From the IMG/VR virus record IMGVR_UViG_3300042520_002149, positions 1-26,995 of that record: 26,995 bases of DNA, one strand, 5' to 3'. Numbering within the stretch: position 1 is the first letter of the stretch; every line of letters begins with the position of its first letter. A program made the translations under genes and the position numbers. The stretch comes from a virus. A model generated the notes under the pieces. The model was given only the letters and a program-made list of their open reading frames with translations, was not told where the DNA came from and did not search any database. This document shows positions 1 to 4,718 of this stretch, in pieces.

Positions 1-283
1 CGATCGCCGCGTTGTACACCGCGCGGAGTTGCTTCTCCGGCAGCGCCATGAGATCGGTCAGAATGATGTCGGTCTCCCGCTCCCGCTTGATGAGCATGAC
101 GCTGGTGCCATCGCCATTGCAGAGGGTCTCGGTTTTGTAGCCTCGGTAGGAAGCTGCGGAGATCGCCGATTCCATGTAGCAATCCTGCATGGTGTAGACC
201 GCCCGCATTCCTGCGAGGCGGAAGAAGTTGTCCCAATCAATGCCGGTGCGCGTGAGCGTCCGTTTTTTCTCGGCGAGCTTCAC
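1..283 (-). CDS. Hypothetical early phage protein (partial, runs off left edge)
   Basis: The reading frame begins at a GTG (281-283) and stays open for 94 codons to the window edge, so the C-terminus is missing. The start is chosen because an excellent Shine-Dalgarno sequence, AAGGAGGTCAT, lies just upstream on the minus strand. The start falls inside the end of the preceding 60-aa gene (4-base overlap). The visible protein starts MKLAEKKRTLTRTGIDWDNF and contains a MRAVYTMQDCYMESA segment and the later stretch TSVMLIKRERETDIILTDLM. I do not recognise a family. It lies downstream of the Bet annealase, where a partner exonuclease or another recombination or replication gene is often found, but nothing visible shows a nuclease motif. 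The frame is convincing; the function is unknown. Confidence 0.7.
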   Translation of the reverse strand, partial: MKLAEKKRTLTRTGIDWDNFFRLAGMRAVYTMQDCYMESAISAASYRGYKTETLCNGDGTSVMLIKRERETDIILTDLMALPEKQLRAVYNAAI

Positions 284-462
284 ATGACCTCCTTCCATGC
301 GTGGTTGATCGCGTTAGAAAGCACCTGTGCCTTCGCGATGTTTTGTTGGTAGAGCAGTGCTTCCTTTTTGGCCTTGAGCGATGCCAAGGCCATTTTGAAT
401 GCGTCCTTAAAGATCCGCCACTCGGCATCAATCGCCTCGCGTTGAACGGGTTCGTGGCTCAT
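280..462 (-). CDS. Small hypothetical phage protein (60 aa)
   Basis: A 60-residue protein starting MSHEPVQREAIDAEWRIF, charged and predicted mostly helical, with no recognised domain. The start at 462 is supported twice. Its ATG overlaps the TGA stop of bet in an ATGA junction, and AAGGAGGAAGGACAGCAAC immediately precedes it, one of the few strong ribosome binding sites in this window. An upstream in-frame start would add only ten poorly supported residues within bet. Being coupled to bet suggests an accessory role in recombination or early DNA metabolism, but that is inference from position only. Confidence 0.7.
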   Translation of the reverse strand: MSHEPVQREAIDAEWRIFKDAFKMALASLKAKKEALLYQQNIAKAQVLSNAINHAWKEVM

Positions 463-1196
463 GGTTGCTGTCCTTCCTCCTTGTCGCCCCAATCGGCCTC
501 GGGCATCTCGGCGAGATCGAGCGTTGGCTCATCTGCCGGTTCAGCTTCGACCACCTCGGGCTTTGCTTTGGCTTCGGCCTTCTTCGCCGGTTCGGCCTTG
601 GCGAACGGATCGATGATGCCGGTGATCGATGCAGGTTTCGGTGTCACATTGCGGGTGCCAGCGATGTCGGTCGCCTCATCCTCATCGAAGATTCCTCCGA
701 TGCCGAAGGCCACGCGGATCGCTTGGATCATCACCTTGTTGCGGATCATCCGGCGTGGCATTTGATTCCATGGGTCAGTGTTGCGGCGGCATTCCTCAAA
801 GTACTCGGTGACCTTCACCGGGTGAGCGCGGTTCTTGAGGTAGATTTCGCAGGTAGCATGGGTTGGTGTTTTGCCGTCACCGAAGACTTCGACGCTCATG
901 CCGTCATAATTGTCCTGGCGGTTGGCGATCTTCAGCCAGCCATCCACGCCGACCATAGGCACGATGCCTCCGCCCTTTTTCGGGAAGGCGTACATTTCCT
1001 TGAGCAGCGGGTTGAGCTGATAGGTGTTTGCGGTGACGACAAGCGCCAGCATCTCCTCGTCGGTCGCGCCTTTGAAGACGGTGCTTTTGAGGGTCTGGTG
1101 CAGCTTTGCCGGATCGACATTGCAGCGGGAGGCCATGAGATGCATCGCCGATGGCTTCGGCGCGTGGGTGGTAGTGGTAGCGATTTCGGTTGTCAT
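459..1196 (-). CDS. bet: Phage recombination protein Bet (Red-beta/RecT-type annealase)
   Basis: A single-strand annealing protein of the lambda Red-beta family, 245 aa against 261 in lambda. Family landmarks are visible in order: QLNPLLKEMYAFPKK, IVPMVGVDGWLKIANR, a YDGMSVEVF segment, TCEIYLKNR, HPVKVTEYFEECRR, then PWNQMPRRMIRNKVMIQAIR and VAFGIGGIFDEDEA. These match the conserved core of lambda Bet closely. The last 60 or so residues are a low-complexity, Ala/Glu-rich acidic tail (about residues 180-245), typical of the variable C-terminus that contacts partner proteins. Known role: it binds and anneals ssDNA made by a phage 5'-3' exonuclease during recombination and repair. No exonuclease is seen here; it may lie beyond the left edge. 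The start at 1196 is preceded by ACACCCCA rather than a Shine-Dalgarno sequence. The stop overlaps the start of the next gene. Confidence 0.95.
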   Translation of the reverse strand: MTTEIATTTTHAPKPSAMHLMASRCNVDPAKLHQTLKSTVFKGATDEEMLALVVTANTYQLNPLLKEMYAFPKKGGGIVPMVGVDGWLKIANRQDNYDGMSVEVFGDGKTPTHATCEIYLKNRAHPVKVTEYFEECRRNTDPWNQMPRRMIRNKVMIQAIRVAFGIGGIFDEDEATDIAGTRNVTPKPASITGIIDPFAKAEPAKKAEAKAKPEVVEAEPADEPTLDLAEMPEADWGDKEEGQQP

Positions 1197-1215
1197 ATGT
1201 TTTGGGGTGTTCTCT

Positions 1216-1440
1216 TTAATTCATTGAAAGAGGCGCGGTATCAAATTCCAGCGATGGTATGGCTTTCATACTTTTCGTTTTTTCCATCATTCGCTGCGCA
1301 TCCATCGAGGCTTTTGCAAGCGATATAACTTTGCCAACAGTGTTGTTCATCTCCACCGCTTGCACGGGTTTGATCGTTCCAAGCTCTTGCCCTTCCGCGA
1401 GGCGCTCTAAGTATTCCATCCAGTAGGTTGCTTTTTTCAT
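1216..1440 (-). CDS. Small hypothetical early protein (74 aa)
   Basis: Starts MKKATYWMEYLERLAEGQEL and ends LEFDTAPLSMN; 74 aa. The start at 1440 is chosen because its ATG overlaps the TGA of the zinc-ribbon gene upstream (ATGA). The longer frame reaching to 1542 would lie inside that gene. The central stretch (VQAVEMNNTVGKVISLAKASMDAQRMM) looks helical and resembles the short helical proteins often encoded beside phage annealases, but I recognise no named family. It sits 19 bases ahead of bet in the same operon. The DNA here is AT-richer than in bet. Confidence 0.65.
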   Translation of the reverse strand: MKKATYWMEYLERLAEGQELGTIKPVQAVEMNNTVGKVISLAKASMDAQRMMEKTKSMKAIPSLEFDTAPLSMN

Positions 1441-2138
1441 TGTTGTATTTTTTTCAGTTGCCGGTGGAATTTTAGGTGCATCCGCTTGAGTTCCACCAAC
1501 TCTCGCGGAATATCTTTTGGCTTTAGCGATGTCCCATCGCATATAAGTTCTTTAATGTAGCAATCACGAAGCTCAGTAACAGCCCTGCGCCAGAATGCTT
1601 TTTGGTGTTTCCGGTTTTGTTCTATATGGCGCTCTTTGTTGTCAGTTACCCATCTTCTCTTCGCTAATTTTTGAATTTCTTTTGCTCTAGGGTTACATTT
1701 ACGCCTTTCCAGACATTGCTTGTTATAACAACTCTTACATCTTGAGGTAACCCGACCAGATTCTTTGTGTATGCCGCCTTGCATGTAGAATGAATCAATA
1801 GGCAGAGTTAATAAACAACCTATGCAAACACGAAAGCCGCATGGTACTAATGCTTTCAGTTGCCGATATAGATCTAATTCCTCTGGTTGTCGGTGGGGTT
1901 TTAGCGGTTTCAGTTGCCGGTATGATTTCAATTCCTCCCGCTTAATCTGAATTAACTCTTGCGTAATATCTCTTCGTTTTAATTGAGTACCTTTGCACAA
2001 AAGATTTTTAATGTAGCAATCACGAAGCTCAGTAATAGCGCGGCGTCTGTATCGGCTCCGTTGCAAAGAACGCTTTTCTGGATTTCTTGTTCTCATTCGC
2101 TTTGTTTTTTGGTCGCTTAAAAGGAAGCATATCACCAT
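1437..2138 (-). CDS. Zinc-ribbon protein with a duplicated flanking domain
   Basis: About 233 aa, very basic, in conspicuously AT-rich DNA. A C4 zinc-ribbon-like centre (Cys105, Cys108, Cys134, Cys137; CIGC and CKSC) resembles the ribbon found in phage HNH/endonuclease VII-like proteins, but no HNH catalytic segment is visible. It is flanked by two copies of a 45-residue helical domain (about 31-76 and 184-229) sharing a TELRDCYIK core, then a Lys/Arg-rich segment ending in RQLK. The duplication is also seen in DNA as an exact 29-bp repeat (1551-1579 and 2007-2035). A shorter degenerate copy (YRQLKPL, YRQLKAL) lies near residues 73-96. The start at 2138 forms a TAATG junction with the preceding stop; a start at 2096 (Met15) is possible. 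Likely a nucleic-acid-binding protein; its activity is unknown. Confidence 0.7.
   Translation of the reverse strand: MVICFLLSDQKTKRMRTRNPEKRSLQRSRYRRRAITELRDCYIKNLLCKGTQLKRRDITQELIQIKREELKSYRQLKPLKPHRQPEELDLYRQLKALVPCGFRVCIGCLLTLPIDSFYMQGGIHKESGRVTSRCKSCYNKQCLERRKCNPRAKEIQKLAKRRWVTDNKERHIEQNRKHQKAFWRRAVTELRDCYIKELICDGTSLKPKDIPRELVELKRMHLKFHRQLKKIQQ
1551..1579. repeat. 29-bp direct repeat, copy 1
   Basis: Exact copy of 2007-2035, inside the zinc-ribbon gene. It encodes the ELRDCYIK core of the C-terminal copy of the duplicated domain. Identity this high between domains that otherwise differ at many residues suggests recent duplication or gene conversion. Confidence 0.9.
2007..2035. repeat. 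29-bp direct repeat, copy 2
   Basis: Exact copy of 1551-1579, encoding the ELRDCYIK core of the N-terminal copy of the duplicated domain. The two copies are in direct orientation 456 bp apart (a multiple of three), so recombination between them would delete the zinc ribbon and leave an in-frame single-domain protein. Confidence 0.9.
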
Positions 2139-2437
2139 TAAACGCCCGGCAATTCCGGTTGATCAGGATCTGGGAGCTTCGAGGTAATAGTGGATTGGTA
2201 TGTCGCAGAGAATCGGACGGTCGTTTCGATCGTCGCGGCCTCCAGATCGACGGCGGCGGAGATGGCGAGCTTCAGCGGCGGGAATTTCTTTTCATTCGCG
2301 TTGCTCTCTTCGATGTTCTCATGCCAGGCGCGGAGGATGTCGGCGGAGCGTTCCTGCATCGCTTCGCGGGCTTGTGAGACGATGGTCTCGATGAACGAGT
2401 CCATCCGGTCGTTTGATATAGTGTTGATTTCGGGCAT
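2138..2437 (-). CDS. Hypothetical early phage protein (99 aa)
   Basis: Starts MPEINTISNDRMDSFIETIV. An N-terminal helical half (to about residue 45) is followed by KFPPLKLAISAAVDLEAATIE and alternating hydrophobic residues consistent with beta strands, ending LPDPDQPELPGV. The start at 2437 is favoured over the longer frame (to 2587), which lies inside the neighbouring gene. An ACACCCA leader precedes it without a Shine-Dalgarno sequence. Similar short proteins occur in early regions of other phages as far as I recall, but I cannot assign a function. Its stop overlaps the start of the zinc-ribbon gene (TAATG). Confidence 0.65.
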   Translation of the reverse strand: MPEINTISNDRMDSFIETIVSQAREAMQERSADILRAWHENIEESNANEKKFPPLKLAISAAVDLEAATIETTVRFSATYQSTITSKLPDPDQPELPGV

Positions 2438-2448
2438 TGGTTTGGGTG

Positions 2449-2799
2449 TTAGGAAATGAGGCGATGCGCCATTTGGCGGATTTGGATCGAGCGGCGCTTC
2501 ATGGCGTTGACCTGCGAATCGAGGCGCTGATAGACCTCGCGGCACTCGTCGAAGGTGCAGTGGTTGATGTGGCGGTAGCCGGGGCAACCGGGGCCGCTAA
2601 TAATGATACCCTCCGAGTGCTGAGCCAGTGATCGGATCTTGCGTTCGTTATAGCCGAGGCTCGCGGCAATCTGCTTGGCGTTCACCCAGCCATTAGCCGA
2701 CGACCAGAAAAGGAAATCGATCAACTGATCAACCTCCGCCGCTGCCGGCGCTGGCATCCTCTTCGCTTCAAAATCAAAGTCACATTGGGTGGCGGTCAT
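2449..2799 (-). CDS. Small HTH / winged-helix-like protein (116 aa)
   Basis: The centre (about residues 37-56, GWVNAKQIAASLGYNERKIR) reads as a helix-turn-helix. It is followed by a loop and strand GIIISGPGCPGYRHI that could be a wing. The C-terminal third is helical and basic. This is the architecture of small DNA-binding proteins in phage replication or regulatory regions. The ATG at 2799 overlaps the end of the upstream 62-aa gene by 20 bases and is preceded by AACCCACCCCGAAAA, another C-rich leader without a Shine-Dalgarno sequence. DNA binding is inference from the helix pattern; no partner or target is visible. Confidence 0.6.
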   Translation of the reverse strand: MTATQCDFDFEAKRMPAPAAAEVDQLIDFLFWSSANGWVNAKQIAASLGYNERKIRSLAQHSEGIIISGPGCPGYRHINHCTFDECREVYQRLDSQVNAMKRRSIQIRQMAHRLIS

Positions 2800-2968
2800 T
2801 TTTCGGGGTGGGTTGGATGTTCAGCTTTCGGCGGTTGGCCTCGCGTTCGAGTAGGACGAGGCGCTTCTTGCCCCAGCTTCCGAGGTAGTCGCTGCGGCTG
2901 TGACGCAGGTTCTTGATCGCCTCGATCAGCGCGGTGTCGTCGCATTTGGTTAGGTCGAATCCGGTCAT
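2780..2968 (-). CDS. Small hypothetical protein (62 aa)
   Basis: Starts MTGFDLTKCDDTALIEAIKN, continues with an Arg/Lys-rich helix (LVLLEREANRRKLNI) and ends NDRHPM. The start at 2968 lies four bases after the previous gene's TAA (TAACACCATG). The longer frame to 3103 would run through that gene. The DTALIEAI...LEREANRR pattern suggests a small helical hairpin. No family is recognised. Confidence 0.6.
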   Translation of the reverse strand: MTGFDLTKCDDTALIEAIKNLRHSRSDYLGSWGKKRLVLLEREANRRKLNIQPTPKNDRHPM

Positions 2969-2972
2969 GGTG

Positions 2973-3212
2973 TTAGGCGTTGAGCTTCCGGTGTGCGGCC
3001 TCGGTGATGAGCACGCCGTTGCCTTCGGCGGGCGCGAACTTCTCGACTTGGTGTTCGAGCATCTGGAGCGCGAGCACCTCGCGCGCTGTGTGCGGCATGA
3101 CAAGGTGCATGGTCTCAGCGCGTTGAATCGTGCGAACGCTGTCTTGATATGCGGTTCGCTCGGCGATGATGACCGTCGGGCGCTGAATGCGTTGAGTGAT
3201 GGGAAAGATCAT
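2973..3212 (-). CDS. Small hypothetical protein (79 aa)
   Basis: Starts MIFPITQRIQRPTVIIAERT and ends VLITEAAHRKLNA. It is polar with mixed alpha/beta character and has no recognised motif. The start at 3212 is chosen because the longer frame (to 3314) would overlap the coding end of the membrane-protein gene. The leader is TAACCATAGCTACAACC, again without a Shine-Dalgarno sequence. It is the fourth gene of the leftward early operon. Confidence 0.55.
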   Translation of the reverse strand: MIFPITQRIQRPTVIIAERTAYQDSVRTIQRAETMHLVMPHTAREVLALQMLEHQVEKFAPAEGNGVLITEAAHRKLNA

Positions 3213-3234
3213 GGTTGTAGCTATGGTTAGAGAT

Positions 3235-3513
3235 TCAGATCCGCGGCCGGATCGCGCGGCGGGCCTCATGGATTTGGTTTTCGAGGCCGAGGTGATAGAG
3301 GCGGCCAGACTCACGGGCGGCGACGCCTGCCCAGATCGCAGAGCCGATGGCTGTGGCGATGAGGCCGAAGAGGTAGAGCGGGTTTGCTCCTTCGCGGTTG
3401 TCGATGATCGCTCCTGGTATCCAGCAGACGGCCGCGGCGGTGATCATGAGAGCGAGTGTTGCTTGCAGGGCTGAGGCGCGTGAGTTTCGGTAGTATTTTT
3501 CAGATAGTTTCAT
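3235..3513 (-). CDS. Small membrane protein with two TM segments (92 aa)
   Basis: MKLSEKYYRNSRASALQATL leads into a hydrophobic segment (about 17-38, ending WIPGAII) and a second one (about 47-67, LYLFGLIATAIGSAIWAGVAA), with a charged C-terminus (HEARRAIRPRI). Both ends are expected in the cytoplasm. The start at 3513 follows a strikingly C-rich leader (AACCCAACCCAACCTACCA). A small early inner-membrane protein could serve in superinfection exclusion or host takeover, but no family match is claimed. Confidence 0.65.
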   Translation of the reverse strand: MKLSEKYYRNSRASALQATLALMITAAAVCWIPGAIIDNREGANPLYLFGLIATAIGSAIWAGVAARESGRLYHLGLENQIHEARRAIRPRI

Positions 3514-3530
3514 TGGTAGGTTGGGTTGGG

Positions 3531-3740
3531 TTAGTAGGTGAGAGCAGTTGGAGATGGCGGCGCAGTGCGTGCGTCCTTGAGTTGGATGAGCACCTTTGCG
3601 AGGTCGTAGCGAACGAGGCGATCCACGCGGAACTCGGGGGTGATCGCGCCCTTGCCTTCGAGGGTGGAAATGGTGGCGGGCGAAACCCCCAACTCGCGGG
3701 CCAGTTGGCTCGGCGTAATCAGTCGAGGTTTGATTTTCAC
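3531..3740 (-). CDS. MerR/excisionase-like small HTH protein (69 aa)
   Basis: Residues about 8-28 (ITPSQLARELGVSPATISTL) form a clear helix-turn-helix. They are followed by KGAITPEFRVDRLVRYDLAKV, which resembles the wing and second helix of MerR/AlpA/Xis-type winged-helix domains. This size and fold are typical of phage excisionases and small early regulators, so it may be the directionality factor for the integrase or a Cro/CII-like regulator. The GTG start at 3740 is preceded by GGGAGGGGCGA, a usable Shine-Dalgarno sequence, and overlaps the stop of the upstream 53-aa gene (GTGA). Confidence 0.7.
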   Translation of the reverse strand: MKIKPRLITPSQLARELGVSPATISTLEGKGAITPEFRVDRLVRYDLAKVLIQLKDARTAPPSPTALTY

Positions 3741-3898
3741 TCGCCCCTCCCTTCCATGGCTTCGGCGGTCTTAGTGGTAAGAAGATCGCGGACGACTTCG
3801 GAAACTGACTTGCCGGTGGTGGCTGACTTGGTGGCCAGCCATGTAATCTCCTCTGTGGTGAGGTCTTCGATTGGTAAGGGGATCGTTGCTTCGTGCAT
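3737..3898 (-). CDS. Ribbon-helix-helix-like small regulator (53 aa), first early gene
   Basis: Found by reading the minus strand from the ATG at 3898; 53 residues, MHEATIPLPIEDLTTEEI..., ending MEGRGE. A short strand (ATIPLPI) followed by two helices, the second being KSVSEVVRDLLTTKTAEAM, fits a ribbon-helix-helix (Arc/CopG) regulator, so it is a candidate Cro-equivalent. It is the first gene of the leftward early operon and is divergent from the repressor. No Shine-Dalgarno sequence precedes it. A promoter-like pair (3933-3938 and 3911-3916) would start transcription only a few bases upstream, giving a nearly leaderless mRNA. The start codon lies inside a perfect inverted repeat (3893-3908), so a bound repressor could block it. 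Confidence 0.65.
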   Translation of the reverse strand: MHEATIPLPIEDLTTEEITWLATKSATTGKSVSEVVRDLLTTKTAEAMEGRGE

Positions 3899-3908
3899 GG
3901 CAATGCAC
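3893..3908. promoter_or_regulatory. Candidate operator: perfect inverted repeat GTGCAT-4-ATGCAC
   Basis: GTGCATGGCAATGCAC is a perfect 6-bp inverted repeat with a 4-base spacer and covers the start codon of the first leftward gene. The same half-site ATGCAC/GTGCAT recurs at 3946-3951 and 4000-4005, so the divergent region carries four half-sites in about 110 bp. This resembles a multi-site operator of a Cro/CI switch. Which protein binds is unknown. Confidence 0.5.
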
Positions 3909-3910
3909 AA

Positions 3911-3938
3911 CAAATACGCAATCGCGTGTAGTCGTAAA
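3911..3938 (-). promoter_or_regulatory. Candidate leftward early promoter
   Basis: On the minus strand TTTACG (3938-3933) and TATTTG (3916-3911) are separated by 16 bases. This is a moderate match to -35 and -10 hexamers and is placed so that transcription would begin just before the ATG at 3898. It lies between the candidate operators, as expected for a repressor-controlled early promoter. Consensus matching alone is weak evidence. Confidence 0.4.
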
Positions 3939-3945
3939 GCAAAAA

Positions 3946-3951
3946 ATGCAC
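3946..3951. promoter_or_regulatory. Candidate operator half-site ATGCAC
   Basis: ATGCACGAAAA on the plus strand. Read on the minus strand, the site at the repressor start is ATGCACGGAAAA and the site at the early start is ATGCACGAAGC. The shared ATGCACG(G)AA core across three sites suggests one binding protein. Confidence 0.4.
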
Positions 3952-3968
3952 GAAAAGTGATTTTTTAT

Positions 3969-4005
3969 TTCAGACCACTCACGGAAGGGTGTATTTTCCG
4001 TGCAT
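3969..4005 (+). promoter_or_regulatory. Candidate repressor promoter with operator half-site at the start codon
   Basis: TTCAGA (3969-3974) and TATTTT (3992-3997) have a 17-base spacing and would start transcription at or right beside the ATG at 4004. The repressor mRNA would then be leaderless, as is lambda cI mRNA from PRM. The half-site GTGCAT (4000-4005) overlaps the predicted transcription start and start codon, which would permit autoregulation. Based on sequence matching only. Confidence 0.4.
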
Positions 4006-4405
4006 GAACCCCAGCAAAGAAGACATCAAACAGTGGCTCGCAGCTTATCCCGAGAGGGATAGAGAATGGCTTGCGATCAAATGCGGAACGGCCAAAAGGA
4101 CCGTGGATAACTGGTTATCGACCAAGAAAGAAATGCCGCCAAAAGCAGTACGGATCATTGCTTCACTTATGCGTGAGGACGCCGAGAAAACAAAGGTTCA
4201 GCATGAGCAGATGACGCATCTTTCGATCCCAGCCACCATGGCTGAGTTCAATGCCTGGTCAAAGGCCGCTCTTGCCAAGCAGCAGATCCTCACCGAGTGG
4301 GCTGCGGAGGCGGTGCGTAATGCTTACCAAGATCACCTTGCCGAGTCCGGGCTCAAGGTTGCCAAAGATCCCGCTGAGTATGCAGCAAAGAGAAGGCCAG
4401 TGTGA
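4004..4405 (+). CDS. Cro/CI-type phage repressor (133 aa)
   Basis: The first 50 residues (MNPSKEDIKQWLAAYPERDR, then EWLAIKCGTAKRTVDNWLST) carry a helix-turn-helix around 20-40 in which the GTAKRTVDNWL segment is the likely recognition helix. The rest (about 60-133) is helical and charged and ends KRRPV. No Ser/Lys LexA-type autoprotease domain is present, so induction cannot follow the classic RecA-stimulated self-cleavage route unless another protein acts. It is the only plus-strand gene besides the integrase and is divergent from the early operon, the standard position of a lysogeny repressor. The ATG at 4004 is preferred over a GTG at 3989 because promoter and operator signals overlap 3989. 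Alternative: a Cro-like early regulator. Confidence 0.7.
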   Translation: MNPSKEDIKQWLAAYPERDREWLAIKCGTAKRTVDNWLSTKKEMPPKAVRIIASLMREDAEKTKVQHEQMTHLSIPATMAEFNAWSKAALAKQQILTEWAAEAVRNAYQDHLAESGLKVAKDPAEYAAKRRPV

Positions 4406-4525
4406 TCGCGATGTATCCAGCGCGGTGGGTAGCCAAGTGGGCGTCAATCGTCCACACTTTTACCGTTTCGGTAATGCTTGGGTGACTGTTTCGGTGGTGT
4501 CGCTAACATGGTTTTGTGACGCGAA

Positions 4526-4544
4526 AGGTCCATATGAGGTCCAT
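4526..4544 (+). repeat. Candidate integrase arm-type sites, P arm (AGGTCCAT x2)
   Basis: AGGTCCAT occurs at 4526-4533 and again at 4537-4544 in direct orientation, 11 bases apart (one helical turn). The same octamer recurs on the other side of the tRNA core at 4706-4713. Repeats flanking a core site on both sides are the hallmark of arm-type sites bound by the N-terminal domain of lambda-type integrases. Confidence 0.55.
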
Positions 4545-4592
4545 TTTTAGGAAAATGCCTTAAATCCTTTTGAAATATAGGGTCTTTATGTT

Positions 4593-4638
4593 ATTCGTAA
4601 TGAGCAGGTCGTCGGTTCAAATCCGACCAGCGGCTCCA
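4593..4638 (+). other. attP core: 3' half of a tRNA-Thr(CGU) gene
   Basis: The segment is the 3' half of a tRNA. It has an anticodon loop TTCGTAA (4594-4600, anticodon CGT), a 3' anticodon stem TGAGC, variable region AGGTC, a perfect T arm GTCGG-TTCAAAT-CCGAC (4611-4627), a 3' acceptor strand CAGCGGC, discriminator T and encoded CCA (4636-4638). The 5' half is absent: the bases before the anticodon loop pair poorly and no GCCGCTG acceptor strand lies upstream. This is what a phage carries to restore a tRNA gene after integrating near the anticodon loop. Phage genes lie on both sides and the integrase reads away to the right, so this is attP rather than attL or attR. Confidence 0.8.
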
Positions 4639-4696
4639 GTTTTCCTAGGTTTTAAGCCACTCTTGTTTTTTTCCTGTTTGCGGTTTTTGGCTCATA

Positions 4697-4713
4697 AGGT
4701 ACATTAGGTCCAT
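4697..4713 (+). repeat. Candidate integrase arm-type sites, P' arm (AGGTACAT, AGGTCCAT)
   Basis: AGGTACAT (4697-4704) and AGGTCCAT (4706-4713) are direct repeats matching the pair left of the core. They end five bases before the integrase ATG. Integrase bound here would therefore cover its own promoter or translation start, suggesting autoregulation. Confidence 0.5.
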
Positions 4714-4718
4714 AAGAA

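Larger units (their letters stand above)
4406..4718. other. Non-coding attP region
   Basis: No convincing gene lies in these 313 bases. Out-of-frame ORFs entering from the repressor have no start signal or protein character. The stretch contains a short hairpin TACCG-TTT-CGGTA near 4461-4473 with no T-run, two AGGTCCAT repeats, the tRNA-derived core, and two further repeats abutting the integrase start. It reads as a complete lambda-style attP with P and P' arms. Confidence 0.65.

Noticed and set aside
465-1328. Long plus-strand ORF of 287 codons opposite bet
   Set aside because: It is the complement of the well-supported Bet gene. Its translation is low-complexity and Leu/Phe/His-rich with no start signal.
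4251-4550. Second gene downstream of the repressor
   Set aside because: Out of frame inside the repressor for half its length, no ribosome binding site, and it extends into the arm-site repeats.
4560-4640. Complete tRNA gene
   Set aside because: Only the 3' half folds as a tRNA. No matching 5' acceptor strand or D arm precedes it, and the 5' anticodon stem pairs poorly, so it is an attachment core.
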